DNA of 64,000 nt. Origin: Collinsella sp. GTDB lineage: Bacteria; Actinomycetota; Coriobacteriia; Coriobacteriales; Coriobacteriaceae. Location: the NCBI GenBank assembly GCA_031292915.1, contig JAUMSH010000086.1, positions 1 through 64,000 of the forward strand, written 5' to 3'. Every line of letters starts with the position of its first letter. Positions within the stretch are counted from its first letter, which is position 1. Below are positions 1 through 8,922 of this stretch, in pieces. A program made the translations under genes and the position numbers. The notes beneath the pieces were generated by a model. That model was not told the origin of the DNA. It was given only the letters and a program-made list of their open reading frames with translations, and made no database searches.

Positions 1-134
1 CTTCTTGGGGCATCGCCTTTCCTTCCATTCGTCACCTTCATTACTCCAACGACGAATTCTAGGCGGTGTCCCCTCCCTTTCAAGAAAGGGCGGAGGCGGG
101 GCATGCCCCGCCTCTTACACCACATCTCTGTGCG
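1..134. repeat. Non-coding end of polysaccharide operon with paired palindromes
   Basis: No gene is supported here. A perfect 20-base palindrome (AGGCGGGG-CATG-derived, 92-111) follows a smaller hairpin with arms CCTTTC/GAAAGG (78-91), and the two sit inside an outer GGTGT/ACACC stem (65-121). The compact two-hairpin unit looks like a REP-type element or the transcription end of the leftward operon. There is no convincing T-run, so the terminator role is only inferred. Confidence 0.4.
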
Positions 135-275
135 CTACCCAGAATATTTATCGTCGAAATCATTTAAGTTTTTATCGAATGTCAGAAGGTCATTGCAGGT
201 GTCCTTCCACTTCAAGAACGCGTCTTCTTTGAATGATTTTGAAACCTTATTAATAAACTTTGAAAGCTTGTTCAC
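135..275 (-). CDS. 46-residue hypothetical protein, possibly a gene remnant
   Basis: A GTG codon at 275-273 is preceded by a good Shine-Dalgarno sequence (CAGGAGTTTCAA before GTG) and opens a 46-codon frame ending TAG at 135. The product is charged and Lys/Asp-rich (begins MNKLSKFINK, ends DDKYSG) with no membrane segment. It lies 27 bases downstream of the polymerase gene and is the last frame of the leftward operon. I do not recognise it. The strong ribosome site argues for translation; the short length and the position next to a repeat fit the N-terminal stub of a deleted glycan-modification gene equally well. Confidence 0.4.
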   Translation of the reverse strand: MNKLSKFINKVSKSFKEDAFLKWKDTCNDLLTFDKNLNDFDDKYSG

Positions 276-302
276 TTGAAACTCCTGAATTACAGTGGAT
301 GA

Positions 303-1385
303 CTAAATTAAAGTTGCCATACTGTTGGCAAATAAAGCGATTGAGATAGGTACTACGAAATAAAAACTCAGCACTCGTCCATGTCTGCCAAAACAATGCA
401 TCATCAAATAAGGAATAAGAATGGCTAAGAAAATAGAATAATAAGAGAGAACTCGTCCCATGATGACCATTGAATATGATGCAGCCTGGAGACACAGCGC
501 TAGACTCAGCGCAAAAATAGAGACTTTCACCATTTGAGGACTTTTTTCGAAATCATTCGTATCCCGAAGCGCGAAAAGAACAACAACCGCCACAAATAAG
601 AGAATGACAAGCATGCTAAAGCTTCCGCCTTCAACATCATATTTTGAACCAACAAAATGAGCATACTGCGGAAAAATCTTTACAGCCACCATTGCCAAAG
701 CGCGCCCAAGAGCAAGGAAGAGAAAGGAGACAGGAATCGCAATCTTAAGTAAGTGCATTACATCTATTTTTTTGTAAAACCAGAGAAGAGCGAAGCATAT
801 CGATGATGAATGGAAGGCCATGGCAAGAACTATGGTGAGAACAAATGGAATTGGTTTATTAGAGTCGATCCAACGAGTTGAAAATAAACAAATCGAAAGA
901 GCAATCATCTGGCGGTAAACGCCTAGGCTATATGCAAAGAGGCTTAAAGCGCAGTAGATGAGAAAGCTGACATAGGGAGATTCGCTATAGCGTATAAAAA
1001 AATCAAATACCAGTGGATAAATCAAAATACCGATAATAAAAAAGAATGCATGGTCAGATAAATAGAAATGAGCGCAAATTTTCGTAAGCAGGAAGTAAAG
1101 CGGTTCATAATCGTATGGCCATACGAGCTTAGCGGTAAACACCTCACCCCACGAGATGCCCGCATAGTAATGTAAGGATCCGAGGTAATTTGGATTATCC
1201 GCTCCGACTGTAATATCGCGGACAGCCACGAAACAGATAAGGGCGACGAAAAGGCAGACGGCGTACGGCGTCCAGTTAACATCCTTTAGCCCATCGCTCT
1301 TTCGGATATCTCCGCCCTCGCAAACCCCCCTATAGATAAGGGCAACGATTCCAGCAATGATGATAAAGGTTAAATATGGAATCAT
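303..1385 (-). CDS. EpsG/Wzy-like polysaccharide polymerase, membrane protein
   Basis: The 360-residue protein is almost entirely hydrophobic, with about ten predicted membrane segments and an early short loop RDITVGADNPNY typical of EpsG-family proteins (G.D...Y motif after the second segment). Such proteins polymerise lipid-linked oligosaccharide repeat units at the outer face of the membrane. The ATG directly follows the stop of the upstream glycosyltransferase (TAAATG), so translation is probably coupled. Base composition is clearly lower in GC than the right-hand part of the operon, as is common in the strain-variable part of capsule loci. No Wzx flippase is visible in the window; it may lie further left or elsewhere. 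Confidence 0.75.
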   Translation of the reverse strand: MIPYLTFIIIAGIVALIYRGVCEGGDIRKSDGLKDVNWTPYAVCLFVALICFVAVRDITVGADNPNYLGSLHYYAGISWGEVFTAKLVWPYDYEPLYFLLTKICAHFYLSDHAFFFIIGILIYPLVFDFFIRYSESPYVSFLIYCALSLFAYSLGVYRQMIALSICLFSTRWIDSNKPIPFVLTIVLAMAFHSSSICFALLWFYKKIDVMHLLKIAIPVSFLFLALGRALAMVAVKIFPQYAHFVGSKYDVEGGSFSMLVILLFVAVVVLFALRDTNDFEKSPQMVKVSIFALSLALCLQAASYSMVIMGRVLSYYSIFLAILIPYLMMHCFGRHGRVLSFYFVVPISIALFANSMATLI

Positions 1386-2525
1386 TTACTGTAACTCCCG
1401 AGCGTTATCGTCGGCTTCATAGACCAGGGTAACGAATCGCTTGACTTCTTCATTGATGTCATAACCGGCATCTGCCATCTGATTTCGTTTATCAACCCTT
1501 GCTGCTTCGCCAGCACACAACACCGAATTAACCCAAAGATCAGTATCAGTAAAGGGCAGGAACGCAACATCGCCTGTGACATTTACTTCTCTCGTTACCG
1601 TGTCAGAAACGACGCAATGAAGGCCTGCGGCCTGAGCTTCAATTACGACATTTGGCATGCCCTCATATAATGATGGCAGAACGAAAACATCGAATGCAGA
1701 CAATAAAGCCGGGATATCAGAGCGCAGGCCAGTAAAAATGATATTAGAAAGTACTCCCAAAACTTTTGCTTTCTCACGAATATTGTGCTCAAGCTCACCC
1801 ATGCCCACCAACACGAGACGGGCGTCAGATCTTTGTTTTAGTAATTCAGCAAATACTTTAAGGAGGAATTCATGGTTCTTCTGAGCAGTAAAGCGCCCAA
1901 CATGTCCAACAACAAGAGAATTGTCGTTTAAACCGAGTTCATTGCGAATTGACCTACGCATTTCAAGAGAAAACTGATATTGATTAAGATCAAGAGCATT
2001 GTGAAGATATCGAACTTCACCTCGCCTAATGGCTTTAGGACCAAAAGCATATTCGGCAGCAAGTTCAGAAGGTGCAATCTTTACATCTGCAATTGAGGTC
2101 AAAGGTCGGCGAATAGCTTTCTGAATAAACTGACCAATAACGCCCTTGCCGTCACTGGCGTTACTTGAACGCATAAAAAGTCGAGATGCACCCGCTTTCT
2201 TGGCAACCCAGAGATCTATTGCTGAAAGTGCATCCGATCCAATACGAAGCACGTTGGGGCATCCATCATCACGAACTGCAAGTGTGAGCTCGCGTCGGTA
2301 GGCAGAATAATCTTTCGTTTTACGAGTGATTCTAAAAACTCTGCCTCCAAGGCGTTCGATTTCGTCTTCGTAATAGCCTCGCTTATCGCCGGAAACAACA
2401 AAGTCCATCTGATAACGCGTTCGATCTAGCTGTCGATACATCTTCATTAAGAATGTTTCAGCACCACCTGTGTCCATATTCGACACAATGCAGAGCAGTC
2501 GCTGAGGTTTATTGTTTGTGCACAT
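1386..2525 (-). CDS. Glycosyltransferase family 4 (EpsF-like)
   Basis: The protein of about 379 residues has the GT-B two-domain fold pattern: an N-terminal donor/acceptor segment with SNMDTGGAETF near residue 15 (the GG..E/F loop of EpsF-type enzymes) and a C-terminal GT1/GT4 domain with VGHVGRFTAQKNHEFL, VLVGMGEL and the E.G...V..EA.A nucleotide-sugar motif (SLYEGMPNVVIEAQAAG). It should transfer a sugar from an NDP-sugar to a lipid-linked glycan in the cytoplasm. I chose the ATG at 2525; a TTG 18 bases upstream is possible. Its start overlaps the end of the preceding glycosyltransferase by 17 bases. The sugar specificity cannot be read from sequence. Confidence 0.85.
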   Translation of the reverse strand: MCTNNKPQRLLCIVSNMDTGGAETFLMKMYRQLDRTRYQMDFVVSGDKRGYYEDEIERLGGRVFRITRKTKDYSAYRRELTLAVRDDGCPNVLRIGSDALSAIDLWVAKKAGASRLFMRSSNASDGKGVIGQFIQKAIRRPLTSIADVKIAPSELAAEYAFGPKAIRRGEVRYLHNALDLNQYQFSLEMRRSIRNELGLNDNSLVVGHVGRFTAQKNHEFLLKVFAELLKQRSDARLVLVGMGELEHNIREKAKVLGVLSNIIFTGLRSDIPALLSAFDVFVLPSLYEGMPNVVIEAQAAGLHCVVSDTVTREVNVTGDVAFLPFTDTDLWVNSVLCAGEAARVDKRNQMADAGYDINEEVKRFVTLVYEADDNARELQ

Positions 2526-3591
2526 CGAAATTGCTTTCAACAAGAAGCTTGAATGTCCTCAAGCCCGTTTCGTACGAGTAGTCGTGCCCCTTGTGAAGGC
2601 AAGATTTTTTCATTTCAAGCAGCTGCTTGGGCAGCCTGGGATTAAGTAGGATATCCAGCAACGCCTCACGATTGCAGAATTCATACGTCAAGCCCGTTTC
2701 GCCTTCTTTGACCATCTCGGCATAACTTGGCCATTGCGACGCAATTACGGGGATACCGGCACAGTAAGCATCGACCACGGTGCCTGGGACGCCTTCGCCC
2801 GGGTACCTCGTTGGAAAGGCCAATGCGAGGTACCCGTTAAGGACAGACGTGCTCTCTCCTGCAGGCGCTACGCCCTTGTAGGCAACTTCAGAGATGTCAC
2901 AGCCGGCCATCAGTGAATCGAAGTGCTCCTTGTACTCGGGCAGCACATTTCCGTAAATATCGAGTTTGAAGGCGATACGACCAAGACGGCCGTTCGCCTC
3001 GCGAACGGCCCACACGACATCATCGATACCCTTGTCCTCATAGATACGGGAGAAAATTGCTAAAGGCCATGGCTCACTGGACGGCCGCTCAAGCTCGGAG
3101 GACTCCAGCAAAGGCAGACGCTTGTAGTTATATACAACAAGCACGTTGTCGAAGCCTTGCTCGATGAGCAGATCTTTAACTCGGTCGGACTCAACGAGTA
3201 TCGCATCGAATGATTTGAGGTTCTTAGTGAGGAAAGACTGTCCAGCGATAAACTCGGCGAGCCACCCACCGACAACCGAGTACACGGCTTTGCAGCCATA
3301 TCGATTTCGCAGGAAAACGAGCAACGGTGCGAAGACCTTCACCCCGTTGTGCGCCGGGAGCATAACGAGGACGTCCGCGAACTTCGCGAGCTCGATACAT
3401 TCGCGCAGAAGGGCAAAGGGATGCTTCTGCCATCCACGTGTGTCGACAAAGCGGACATTCTCATTCCCGCAGACATCGCGTAGCAGCTCACGGACCGTAC
3501 GAGTCTTCACGATCTGGCCGTCCGCCATGTCAAGCCCCTCGGCGAAGTGACCGATAATGCCCACCCTTTTTATGTGTCTAATCATTTCCAT
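2509..3591 (-). CDS. Glycosyltransferase family 4
   Basis: This 360-residue protein has an N-terminal Rossmann-like half (VGIIGHFAEGLDMADGQIVKT) and a C-terminal GT1/GT4 domain with FSRIYEDKGIDD, YPGEGVPGTVVDAYCAGIPV and PSYAEMVKEGETG. The E.....D..CAG arrangement matches the donor-binding E..7..E region, with Asp in the second position. It is a cytoplasmic enzyme extending the polysaccharide repeat unit. The start ATG at 3591 has a weak ribosome site (AAGG about 10 bases upstream); an in-frame ATG at 3585 is an alternative. It sits in the middle of the leftward operon, 25 bases after the GT2 gene. Confidence 0.8.
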   Translation of the reverse strand: MEMIRHIKRVGIIGHFAEGLDMADGQIVKTRTVRELLRDVCGNENVRFVDTRGWQKHPFALLRECIELAKFADVLVMLPAHNGVKVFAPLLVFLRNRYGCKAVYSVVGGWLAEFIAGQSFLTKNLKSFDAILVESDRVKDLLIEQGFDNVLVVYNYKRLPLLESSELERPSSEPWPLAIFSRIYEDKGIDDVVWAVREANGRLGRIAFKLDIYGNVLPEYKEHFDSLMAGCDISEVAYKGVAPAGESTSVLNGYLALAFPTRYPGEGVPGTVVDAYCAGIPVIASQWPSYAEMVKEGETGLTYEFCNREALLDILLNPRLPKQLLEMKKSCLHKGHDYSYETGLRTFKLLVESNFDVHKQ

Positions 3592-3616
3592 CTATAGAAA
3601 GCCTTGCCTCGCATGT

Positions 3617-4408
3617 TCAGTCACAGTTGTTAACGTACTTCATCTTCTTGTACGCACCAAAAACCAGATTTATGAATGTTCTCCAGCAAGCGAGCGAAGC
3701 GCATATGCCCTCGCCCTCGTGCCAAAGTACGTAGAGATGAGCGACCTGGCCCCTAAATCCAACGCCGTGCGAAACGGATGAGGTTCTCACCCGATATCGC
3801 CCGAGAACCTCGGGCAGCAGCAGACAGTCCGCATTGGCAGAAACCTTCAGCCACATGGCGTAGTCGTTGTGCTTCTTCAGGTCCGCAATCTGAACCACGC
3901 CAATCTTCCGCCTGTCGTACATCACGGTCAGGCAACCCGGCCAGCAGAAGCGGCGCATGCCAGCGCGCGTTATGCGCTTCGGACCCGAGTAGCGACGCCC
4001 CAGAGATCTTCCGCTCTCGTCAATCGTCTCATACTCCGTGTACGAGAAGCTGCAGCCGTTTTTGCTCATGAACGCCAGTTGCTTCTTGAGCTTCTCCGGC
4101 TTCCAAAGGTCATCGCTGTCCAGAAAGGCAATCCAATCGCCCTTAGCCTCTCGAAGCGCGCGGTTACGCGAGCACGCTGCGCCCGAATTGAGCTCATTTG
4201 AGAAAACGTGGATTCGCGGGTCATCCTTGGCTATAGCCTCGGCGATGGCGACGGTACCGTCCTTAGAGCAGTCGTCAACGACTAGCAACTCCCAATCGCC
4301 ATATGTCTGCAACTGCACGCTTTTTATACTCTCCGCGATAAAGCGTTCAGAGTTGTACGATGGCATCACGATGGATACAAGGCCGAACGCATTGACGCCT
4401 TCGCTCAC
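3617..4408 (-). CDS. Glycosyltransferase family 2
   Basis: The 263-residue protein begins with the GT-A signature VSIVMPSYNSERFIAESIKS, followed by ELLVVDDCSKDG (first Asp pair), NSGAACSRNRAL and the metal-binding IAFLDSDDLW (DXD-type) motif near residue 95. It should add one sugar from an NDP-sugar to the undecaprenyl-linked chain. The ATG overlaps the stop of the upstream phosphoglycosyl transferase (ATGA), indicating coupling. There is no large C-terminal membrane anchor. GC content here is closer to the chromosomal average than in the two downstream glycosyltransferases. Confidence 0.88.
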   Translation of the reverse strand: MSEGVNAFGLVSIVMPSYNSERFIAESIKSVQLQTYGDWELLVVDDCSKDGTVAIAEAIAKDDPRIHVFSNELNSGAACSRNRALREAKGDWIAFLDSDDLWKPEKLKKQLAFMSKNGCSFSYTEYETIDESGRSLGRRYSGPKRITRAGMRRFCWPGCLTVMYDRRKIGVVQIADLKKHNDYAMWLKVSANADCLLLPEVLGRYRVRTSSVSHGVGFRGQVAHLYVLWHEGEGICASLACWRTFINLVFGAYKKMKYVNNCD

Positions 4409-5124
4409 AGGATCACGACCGTTTCGTCCAATAATTTCTTTGCCTGCGCTTGCAGGTCGTCATACTTCTCACGCGTCACGCGCTTCATAGCGAGCAAGTA
4501 ATCGCCGTAATCGGCGGCGGTAGCCATTCCGTCCTCGGTAATGCCCTCCTGTTTCACGAAGGCTTTGGCAAGGGTCTTGAAGAAAATGGCGACATCACCC
4601 GCGAACGTGATGTGCTCGATATAGTCCAGGTCGTAGGCTAGCTTGTCATCCCAGGCAATTGCATTGCGCCCGTTCACCTGAGCAAGACCAGAAAGGCCGG
4701 GGCGCACACAATGGCGCCGGCGCTGTTCTGGTGTCATAAATACCATATCGCGAACCAGCTGAGGCCTCGGTCCGATGATGGCCATCTCTCCAAGTACGAT
4801 ATTGAACACCTCTGGCAGCTCGTCTAGACTTGTCGCACGCAATGCCTTGCCAAACTTTGTCAGACGCATCTCGTCAGGCAAAAGATTGCCGTTTTCATCA
4901 CGCTCGTCGGTCATCGAACGAAACTTATAAAGGTTAAAGATTTTCTCGTCCTTACCCGGACGTGGTTGCCTGAACAGCACTGGACTACCGAGCTTGAATC
5001 GCACCAGCAGAGCGACAATAGCCAGTACCCACCAGAATAAAATCAAAAGTATGAGTGAAAGGCAAAGATCTATTGCTCGCTTACCATATCGCTGATAGAA
5101 CGTCTCGTTACCAAGCCTACTCAA
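4405..5124 (-). CDS. Initiating sugar-phosphate transferase (PglC/WecA-replacing, polyisoprenyl-phosphate)
   Basis: At 239 residues it contains one N-terminal membrane segment (about residues 18-42, monotopic) and the bacterial sugar-transferase domain: FRQPRPGKDEKIFNLYKFRSM, the catalytic LDELPEVFNIVLGEMAIIGPRP (Asp-Glu pair) and RPGLSGLAQVNGRN. It transfers a sugar 1-phosphate from UDP-sugar to undecaprenyl phosphate, starting each repeat unit. It lacks the multi-span N-terminus of WbaP/CpsE and so resembles small PglC-type enzymes. The gene overlaps the aminotransferase gene by 8 bases, which with the upstream dehydratase gives a PglF-PglE-PglC-like trio. The tail after about residue 205 is a non-conserved helical extension. 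Confidence 0.88.
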   Translation of the reverse strand: MSRLGNETFYQRYGKRAIDLCLSLILLILFWWVLAIVALLVRFKLGSPVLFRQPRPGKDEKIFNLYKFRSMTDERDENGNLLPDEMRLTKFGKALRATSLDELPEVFNIVLGEMAIIGPRPQLVRDMVFMTPEQRRRHCVRPGLSGLAQVNGRNAIAWDDKLAYDLDYIEHITFAGDVAIFFKTLAKAFVKQEGITEDGMATAADYGDYLLAMKRVTREKYDDLQAQAKKLLDETVVIL

Positions 5125-6370
5125 AACAACGCCTAATCACTTCGATGATTACGTCCTGCTGCTCGGGAGTCATCTTGTTGTCGGAGGGCAGGCAGAGACC
5201 ACGATGGAAGATATCGGCGCCTACATCCAAAGGAAAGCCATCTGCACCCGTTGAACCGCCGGAAATATATGCATTGGTCTTAGCTCGACCATTGCCCTCA
5301 CGCGTTACGAAAGCATTCATGCGATAAATAGGCTGCATGTGCATAGGCTTCCAGATGGGACGACCCTCGGCGTTAATGGCAGCAATAGCCTCAAGGATTT
5401 CGGTGGGGCAGCTTTTTCCAGGCTCGCTTACGTAAAGAGCCTCACTCTCGCCACGAACCTGCTTGCACATCGCGTTGGCATCAATCAGCAAGCAAGAAAG
5501 CCAGAAGTTCGGCTCGCATACGCTGGGATCATAGGGGTTCATACTAACAGGAAGACCCTTCAAGCCCTCCTTGTAGCGCATATAGATAGCCTTCTTTTGG
5601 GCAATATGTTCCTCCAGATAGGGAATCTGACCACGCACCACGCCTGCAATCACATTACTCATGCGATAGTTGTAACCCAGCTCCTCGTGCTGGTACCACG
5701 GAGCAGCTTCGCGCGACTGGGTCGACCATTTGCGCGTTTTATCGGCTGCCTCTTTGCTATCAGTTAAAAGCATGCCACCAGCGGAACCGGTAATGATCTT
5801 ATTGCCGTTAAAGCTAATGGCGCTGATGTCACCAAACGTACCAGTCTGACGACCCTTATACGTGGCGCCAAGTGACTCAGCAGCATCCTCAACAAGGACA
5901 GCCCCGTGCGCATCGCAAATTGAACGAAGCTCTTCGACTTTGCCAGGCGTTCCGTAAAGATGCGCCGCCACAACGACCTTTGCAGTCGGATACAGTTCGA
6001 AGGCCTTTTCAAGAGCGACGGGATCCATATTCCAAGTGTCACGCTCGGTATCGATAAATACAGGAACATCGCCCTCATAAACAACTGGGTTAACCGTAGC
6101 GTCGAACGTCATATCGCTGCAAAGGACCTCATCACCGGGCTTAATTCCAGCGAGCTTCATGGCAAGATGCAGCGCGGAAGTGCCGCAAGAAAGGGCAACG
6201 GCATAGCCGCAACCTATCTTTTCGGCCATTTGGCGTTCGACCTCGTTGATATTCTCCCCTACCGTCGACATCCAGTTGGTCTCATATGCCTCGGTAATGT
6301 ATTTGAGCTCATCGCCGTGCATGGTCGGCGAGCTTAGCCAAACCTTATTCTCAAAGGGCTTGATATCCAT
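5117..6370 (-). CDS. DegT/DnrJ/EryC1-family sugar aminotransferase (PglE/LegC-like)
   Basis: The 417-residue PLP enzyme shows the family order: CGTSALHLAMKLAGIKPGDEVL, VLVEDAAESLGATYKGR and the Schiff-base lysine in SFNGNKIITGSAGG near residue 190, then YNYRMSNVIAG. These enzymes aminate the 4-keto group of NDP-4-keto-6-deoxy sugars, using glutamate. The neighbouring membrane 4,6-dehydratase would supply the keto sugar and the next gene an initiating transferase, so the likely product is a UDP-2-acetamido-4-amino-trideoxyhexose. ATG at 6370 has a strong AAGGAG site 7 bases upstream. A short insertion around residues 300-345 is longer than in PglE. Confidence 0.87.
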   Translation of the reverse strand: MDIKPFENKVWLSSPTMHGDELKYITEAYETNWMSTVGENINEVERQMAEKIGCGYAVALSCGTSALHLAMKLAGIKPGDEVLCSDMTFDATVNPVVYEGDVPVFIDTERDTWNMDPVALEKAFELYPTAKVVVAAHLYGTPGKVEELRSICDAHGAVLVEDAAESLGATYKGRQTGTFGDISAISFNGNKIITGSAGGMLLTDSKEAADKTRKWSTQSREAAPWYQHEELGYNYRMSNVIAGVVRGQIPYLEEHIAQKKAIYMRYKEGLKGLPVSMNPYDPSVCEPNFWLSCLLIDANAMCKQVRGESEALYVSEPGKSCPTEILEAIAAINAEGRPIWKPMHMQPIYRMNAFVTREGNGRAKTNAYISGGSTGADGFPLDVGADIFHRGLCLPSDNKMTPEQQDVIIEVIRRCFE

Positions 6371-6385
6371 CGTGACTCCTTATCC

Positions 6386-8266
6386 CTAATCGTTAAACTG
6401 CGGATGATACGTAGGCACAACCTCGGCGAGAACGGACTTAACCGTGTCGTTTTCCTTGTCGAGGCAGTCATGAAGCTTCTCGAGCTTGTCTTTGATCTCT
6501 TCCATCTTGTCGGCCTCGGCTGTGGAAATGCGAATCTCGGAATGCTCGGTAGGCAGGAGCTGCTCGTTGTCCATAAGGAGCTCCTCGTACATCTTTTCGC
6601 CAGGACGCAAGCCGACTTCTTTAATCTGGATATCTTTGCCAGGCTTAAGACCGCTCAGCGTAATAAGGTTGATGGCAAGGTCGTAGATCTTGACCGGCTC
6701 ACCCATGTCCAGTACAAAAATCTCGCCACCATGCGCCAGAGCGCCGGCAGTAATGACAAGCTTGCTGGCCTCCGGGATGGTCATGAAGTAACGCGTGATG
6801 TCCTTGTGCGTAATGGTGATAGGGCCACCCTCACGAAGCTGGCGCTTAAACAGCGGGATGACCGATCCGTGACTACCCAGAACATTGCCAAAGCGAACAG
6901 CCGTAAAGATGGTCTTACTGTTTGCCGCGTAATACTGAACGATCATCTCGTCCATACGCTTGGTGGCGCCCATTACGTTCGTGGGATTAACGGCCTTATC
7001 GGTAGAAATCTGCACATAGTGGCTGCACTGGAACTTGTCGGCAAGGCGTACGACGTTGAGCGTGCCAAAAACGTTATTCTCGATTGCCTCGCGGGCGTTG
7101 TGTTCCATAAGAGGAACGTGTTTGTGGGCTGCAGCGTGGAAAACAACTTGAGGATGATACTTCTCAAAGACCTTGGTAATCGCTGGGAGATGCGTAATGG
7201 AGCCGATATAGACTTGAATATCAGTGCCTTGATCATGAGCGGTCTTGATGATGTCGTGATATAGCTCGTAGGTAGTGTTCTCGTAAATGTCGAACAACAC
7301 GATTTGCGCAGGTTTTGCCGGAAGCAACTGACGTACAAGCTCTGAGCCAATAGATCCGCCGCCGCCCGTGACCAAAATGCGCTTACCGGAAACGTAGCCT
7401 ATCTGGTTAAGATCAAGCGATTTTTCCTCACGAGAAAGCAAGTCGCTGATTTCGACCTCACGAAGGGCAACCCTGCCTACACCATCCTGCGGAATATCGC
7501 GGACATTGGGGAGCGTGAGGACCCTAAGGCCTGTCTTCATGCATAGGTCATAGATACGCTGACGCTCTTCATGCGTGGCGCTCGGAATTGCCACGACAAT
7601 CTGCTCCGCTTCACAATCGTGCGCAATATTAGGGATATCGGCGCAAGTACCGCAGACCTTTACGTCATGAATACGCTGGTTTTGCTTATTGGGGTCATCG
7701 TCAACAACGGCAACCGGATCACCGATCATATCGGGGTCTCCGTTGAGCATACGTTTGATGGAAAGAGAGCCGGTCTCCCCTGCTCCTACGATGAGCGTAC
7801 GCGGGAGATGCGCATCGGAATTGCTTTTAAAGCGCCAGAGCTGGCTACCATAAATGGCGCGAATGGCAAAGCGTCCGCCACCGCAAATGATGAGCACAAC
7901 GGCCCATGCCATAACATCCTCGCGGAGCGACATGCCCTTGCCGAATAACACGTTAAAGATAACGTCGCCAATTACCGAGCCTACCGTTACAGCAGCAACA
8001 ATACGTCCAGCCTCAGAAATGCTCGCATAGCGCCACAAGCTGCTATACATATGAAAGAACCAAAAAACAACAACGTTAACAAGCGCAAGCACAAGAATAG
8101 CCGGGCATGCGCCGGCTGCTCCGCTGAGCGTCGCCCAATGCTGCGTTCCCCACGATGCAACAAACACAGCAATAAAAGTTGCAGCAATGTCATATGCCAT
8201 CAACGCATACGGCTCAAATGCGCTTAGCTTCCCCTTTTGCTTTGCACTCTTGGATTCGGTGTTCAA
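6386..8266 (-). CDS. Membrane nucleotide-sugar 4,6-dehydratase (CapD/PglF/FlaA1 family)
   Basis: The 626-residue protein has four N-terminal membrane helices (about residues 20-130), a CoA-binding-like Rossmann segment (TLIVGAGETGSLSIKRML) and the catalytic SDR domain beginning GKRILVTGGGGSIGSELVRQL near 300. Downstream are HVPLMEHN, the STDKAVNPTNVMGATKR block in which Met replaces the usual SDR Tyr before the Lys, as is normal for this class, and FGNVLGSHGSVIPLF. It converts UDP-HexNAc to the 4-keto-6-deoxy sugar. The start is a TTG at 8266 with a purine-rich GAAGAG stretch in front; no better start precedes the first helix. It follows the NusG paralog and precedes the matching aminotransferase. 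Confidence 0.88.
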   Translation of the reverse strand: MNTESKSAKQKGKLSAFEPYALMAYDIAATFIAVFVASWGTQHWATLSGAAGACPAILVLALVNVVVFWFFHMYSSLWRYASISEAGRIVAAVTVGSVIGDVIFNVLFGKGMSLREDVMAWAVVLIICGGGRFAIRAIYGSQLWRFKSNSDAHLPRTLIVGAGETGSLSIKRMLNGDPDMIGDPVAVVDDDPNKQNQRIHDVKVCGTCADIPNIAHDCEAEQIVVAIPSATHEERQRIYDLCMKTGLRVLTLPNVRDIPQDGVGRVALREVEISDLLSREEKSLDLNQIGYVSGKRILVTGGGGSIGSELVRQLLPAKPAQIVLFDIYENTTYELYHDIIKTAHDQGTDIQVYIGSITHLPAITKVFEKYHPQVVFHAAAHKHVPLMEHNAREAIENNVFGTLNVVRLADKFQCSHYVQISTDKAVNPTNVMGATKRMDEMIVQYYAANSKTIFTAVRFGNVLGSHGSVIPLFKRQLREGGPITITHKDITRYFMTIPEASKLVITAGALAHGGEIFVLDMGEPVKIYDLAINLITLSGLKPGKDIQIKEVGLRPGEKMYEELLMDNEQLLPTEHSEIRISTAEADKMEEIKDKLEKLHDCLDKENDTVKSVLAEVVPTYHPQFND

Positions 8267-8297
8267 AACTCTTCTTCTCTTCCCTATTGATCCCGTT

Positions 8298-8316
8298 ATC
8301 CCCGGCCCCCGGGGAT
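8298..8316 (-). other. GC-rich hairpin between NusG paralog and first biosynthetic gene
   Basis: Arms ATCCCCGG and CCGGGGAT enclose a 3-base loop. There is no T-run on the transcribed (minus) strand. It lies in the only sizeable gap (8267-8347) of the polysaccharide operon and could be a pause, processing or attenuation site acted on by the NusG paralog. Confidence 0.35.
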
Positions 8317-8347
8317 CCTCCCTGTTCCGTTAAACAGTCGCCCGCAG

Positions 8348-8893
8348 CTAGGCGATCGCCTTTTTAAGGTTTCGCATTACGCGCTGCTCGGCCGAAAGCA
8401 CGGCAAGGCCAACGCGCGTAGTAACGCGTCGGCCGCACAGATCGAGCTCCAAATAAGCAGTGCTCTTGCGTCTATTTATTGTTTTGATAAGGCCTTCGTG
8501 GCCCAGCAGCGGACCTGCCGTCACTACGACCTGGTCGCCGTCTTTTAGGGCCTCGCTCATGGGCACTACGCGGTCTCCCCTGTGCGTAAAGCCGCCAATA
8601 AGCTGGACCTCTTCTTTTGCCAGCGGCACAAACTGACCGTCCTGGGATAACACCCGGGCAAAGTCGTCCATGCGCAGCAAATACTGTTGCACGGTGCGGG
8701 GGTCTGTTGTATCGCAGATAAGATAGCCGGGAAAAAGCGGCTTAGTCGTGCTGACCCATTCGCCGTGCATCTTGATCTCGGTCTGAAATTGGGGGTAAAA
8801 GAGCTCCTGCATGGCGCCAGGCGGCACCACATGCTCTATGCGCTCGCGCATTATATCTTCGCGACCGTTAATGACCTGGATCACATACCACAC
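8348..8893 (-). CDS. loaP: Specialised NusG paralog, processive antiterminator (LoaP/UpxY type)
   Basis: About 181 residues with an N-terminal NGN domain (VWYVIQVINGREDIMRERI, then FPGYLICDT near residue 55) and a C-terminal KOW domain (LKDGDQVVVTAGPLLGHEG, about 120-145). It binds RNA polymerase and promotes read-through of one long operon, in contrast to housekeeping NusG, which is normally found beside secE. I place the start at GTG 8893 because AAGGGG ends 9 bases upstream; a GTG at 8902 would abut the ribosome site. Being first gene of the polysaccharide operon with a hairpin-rich leader matches LoaP and Bacteroides UpxY logic. The symbol marks family similarity; the target RNA is inferred. 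Confidence 0.8.
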   Translation of the reverse strand: MWYVIQVINGREDIMRERIEHVVPPGAMQELFYPQFQTEIKMHGEWVSTTKPLFPGYLICDTTDPRTVQQYLLRMDDFARVLSQDGQFVPLAKEEVQLIGGFTHRGDRVVPMSEALKDGDQVVVTAGPLLGHEGLIKTINRRKSTAYLELDLCGRRVTTRVGLAVLSAEQRVMRNLKKAIA

Positions 8894-8922
8894 TAGCCCC
8901 ACCCCCTTGCTGTCTTACGTGT

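Noticed and set aside
8298..8316. Rho-independent terminator after the NusG paralog
   Set aside because: Good stem but no T-run on the transcribed strand, and the operon clearly continues.
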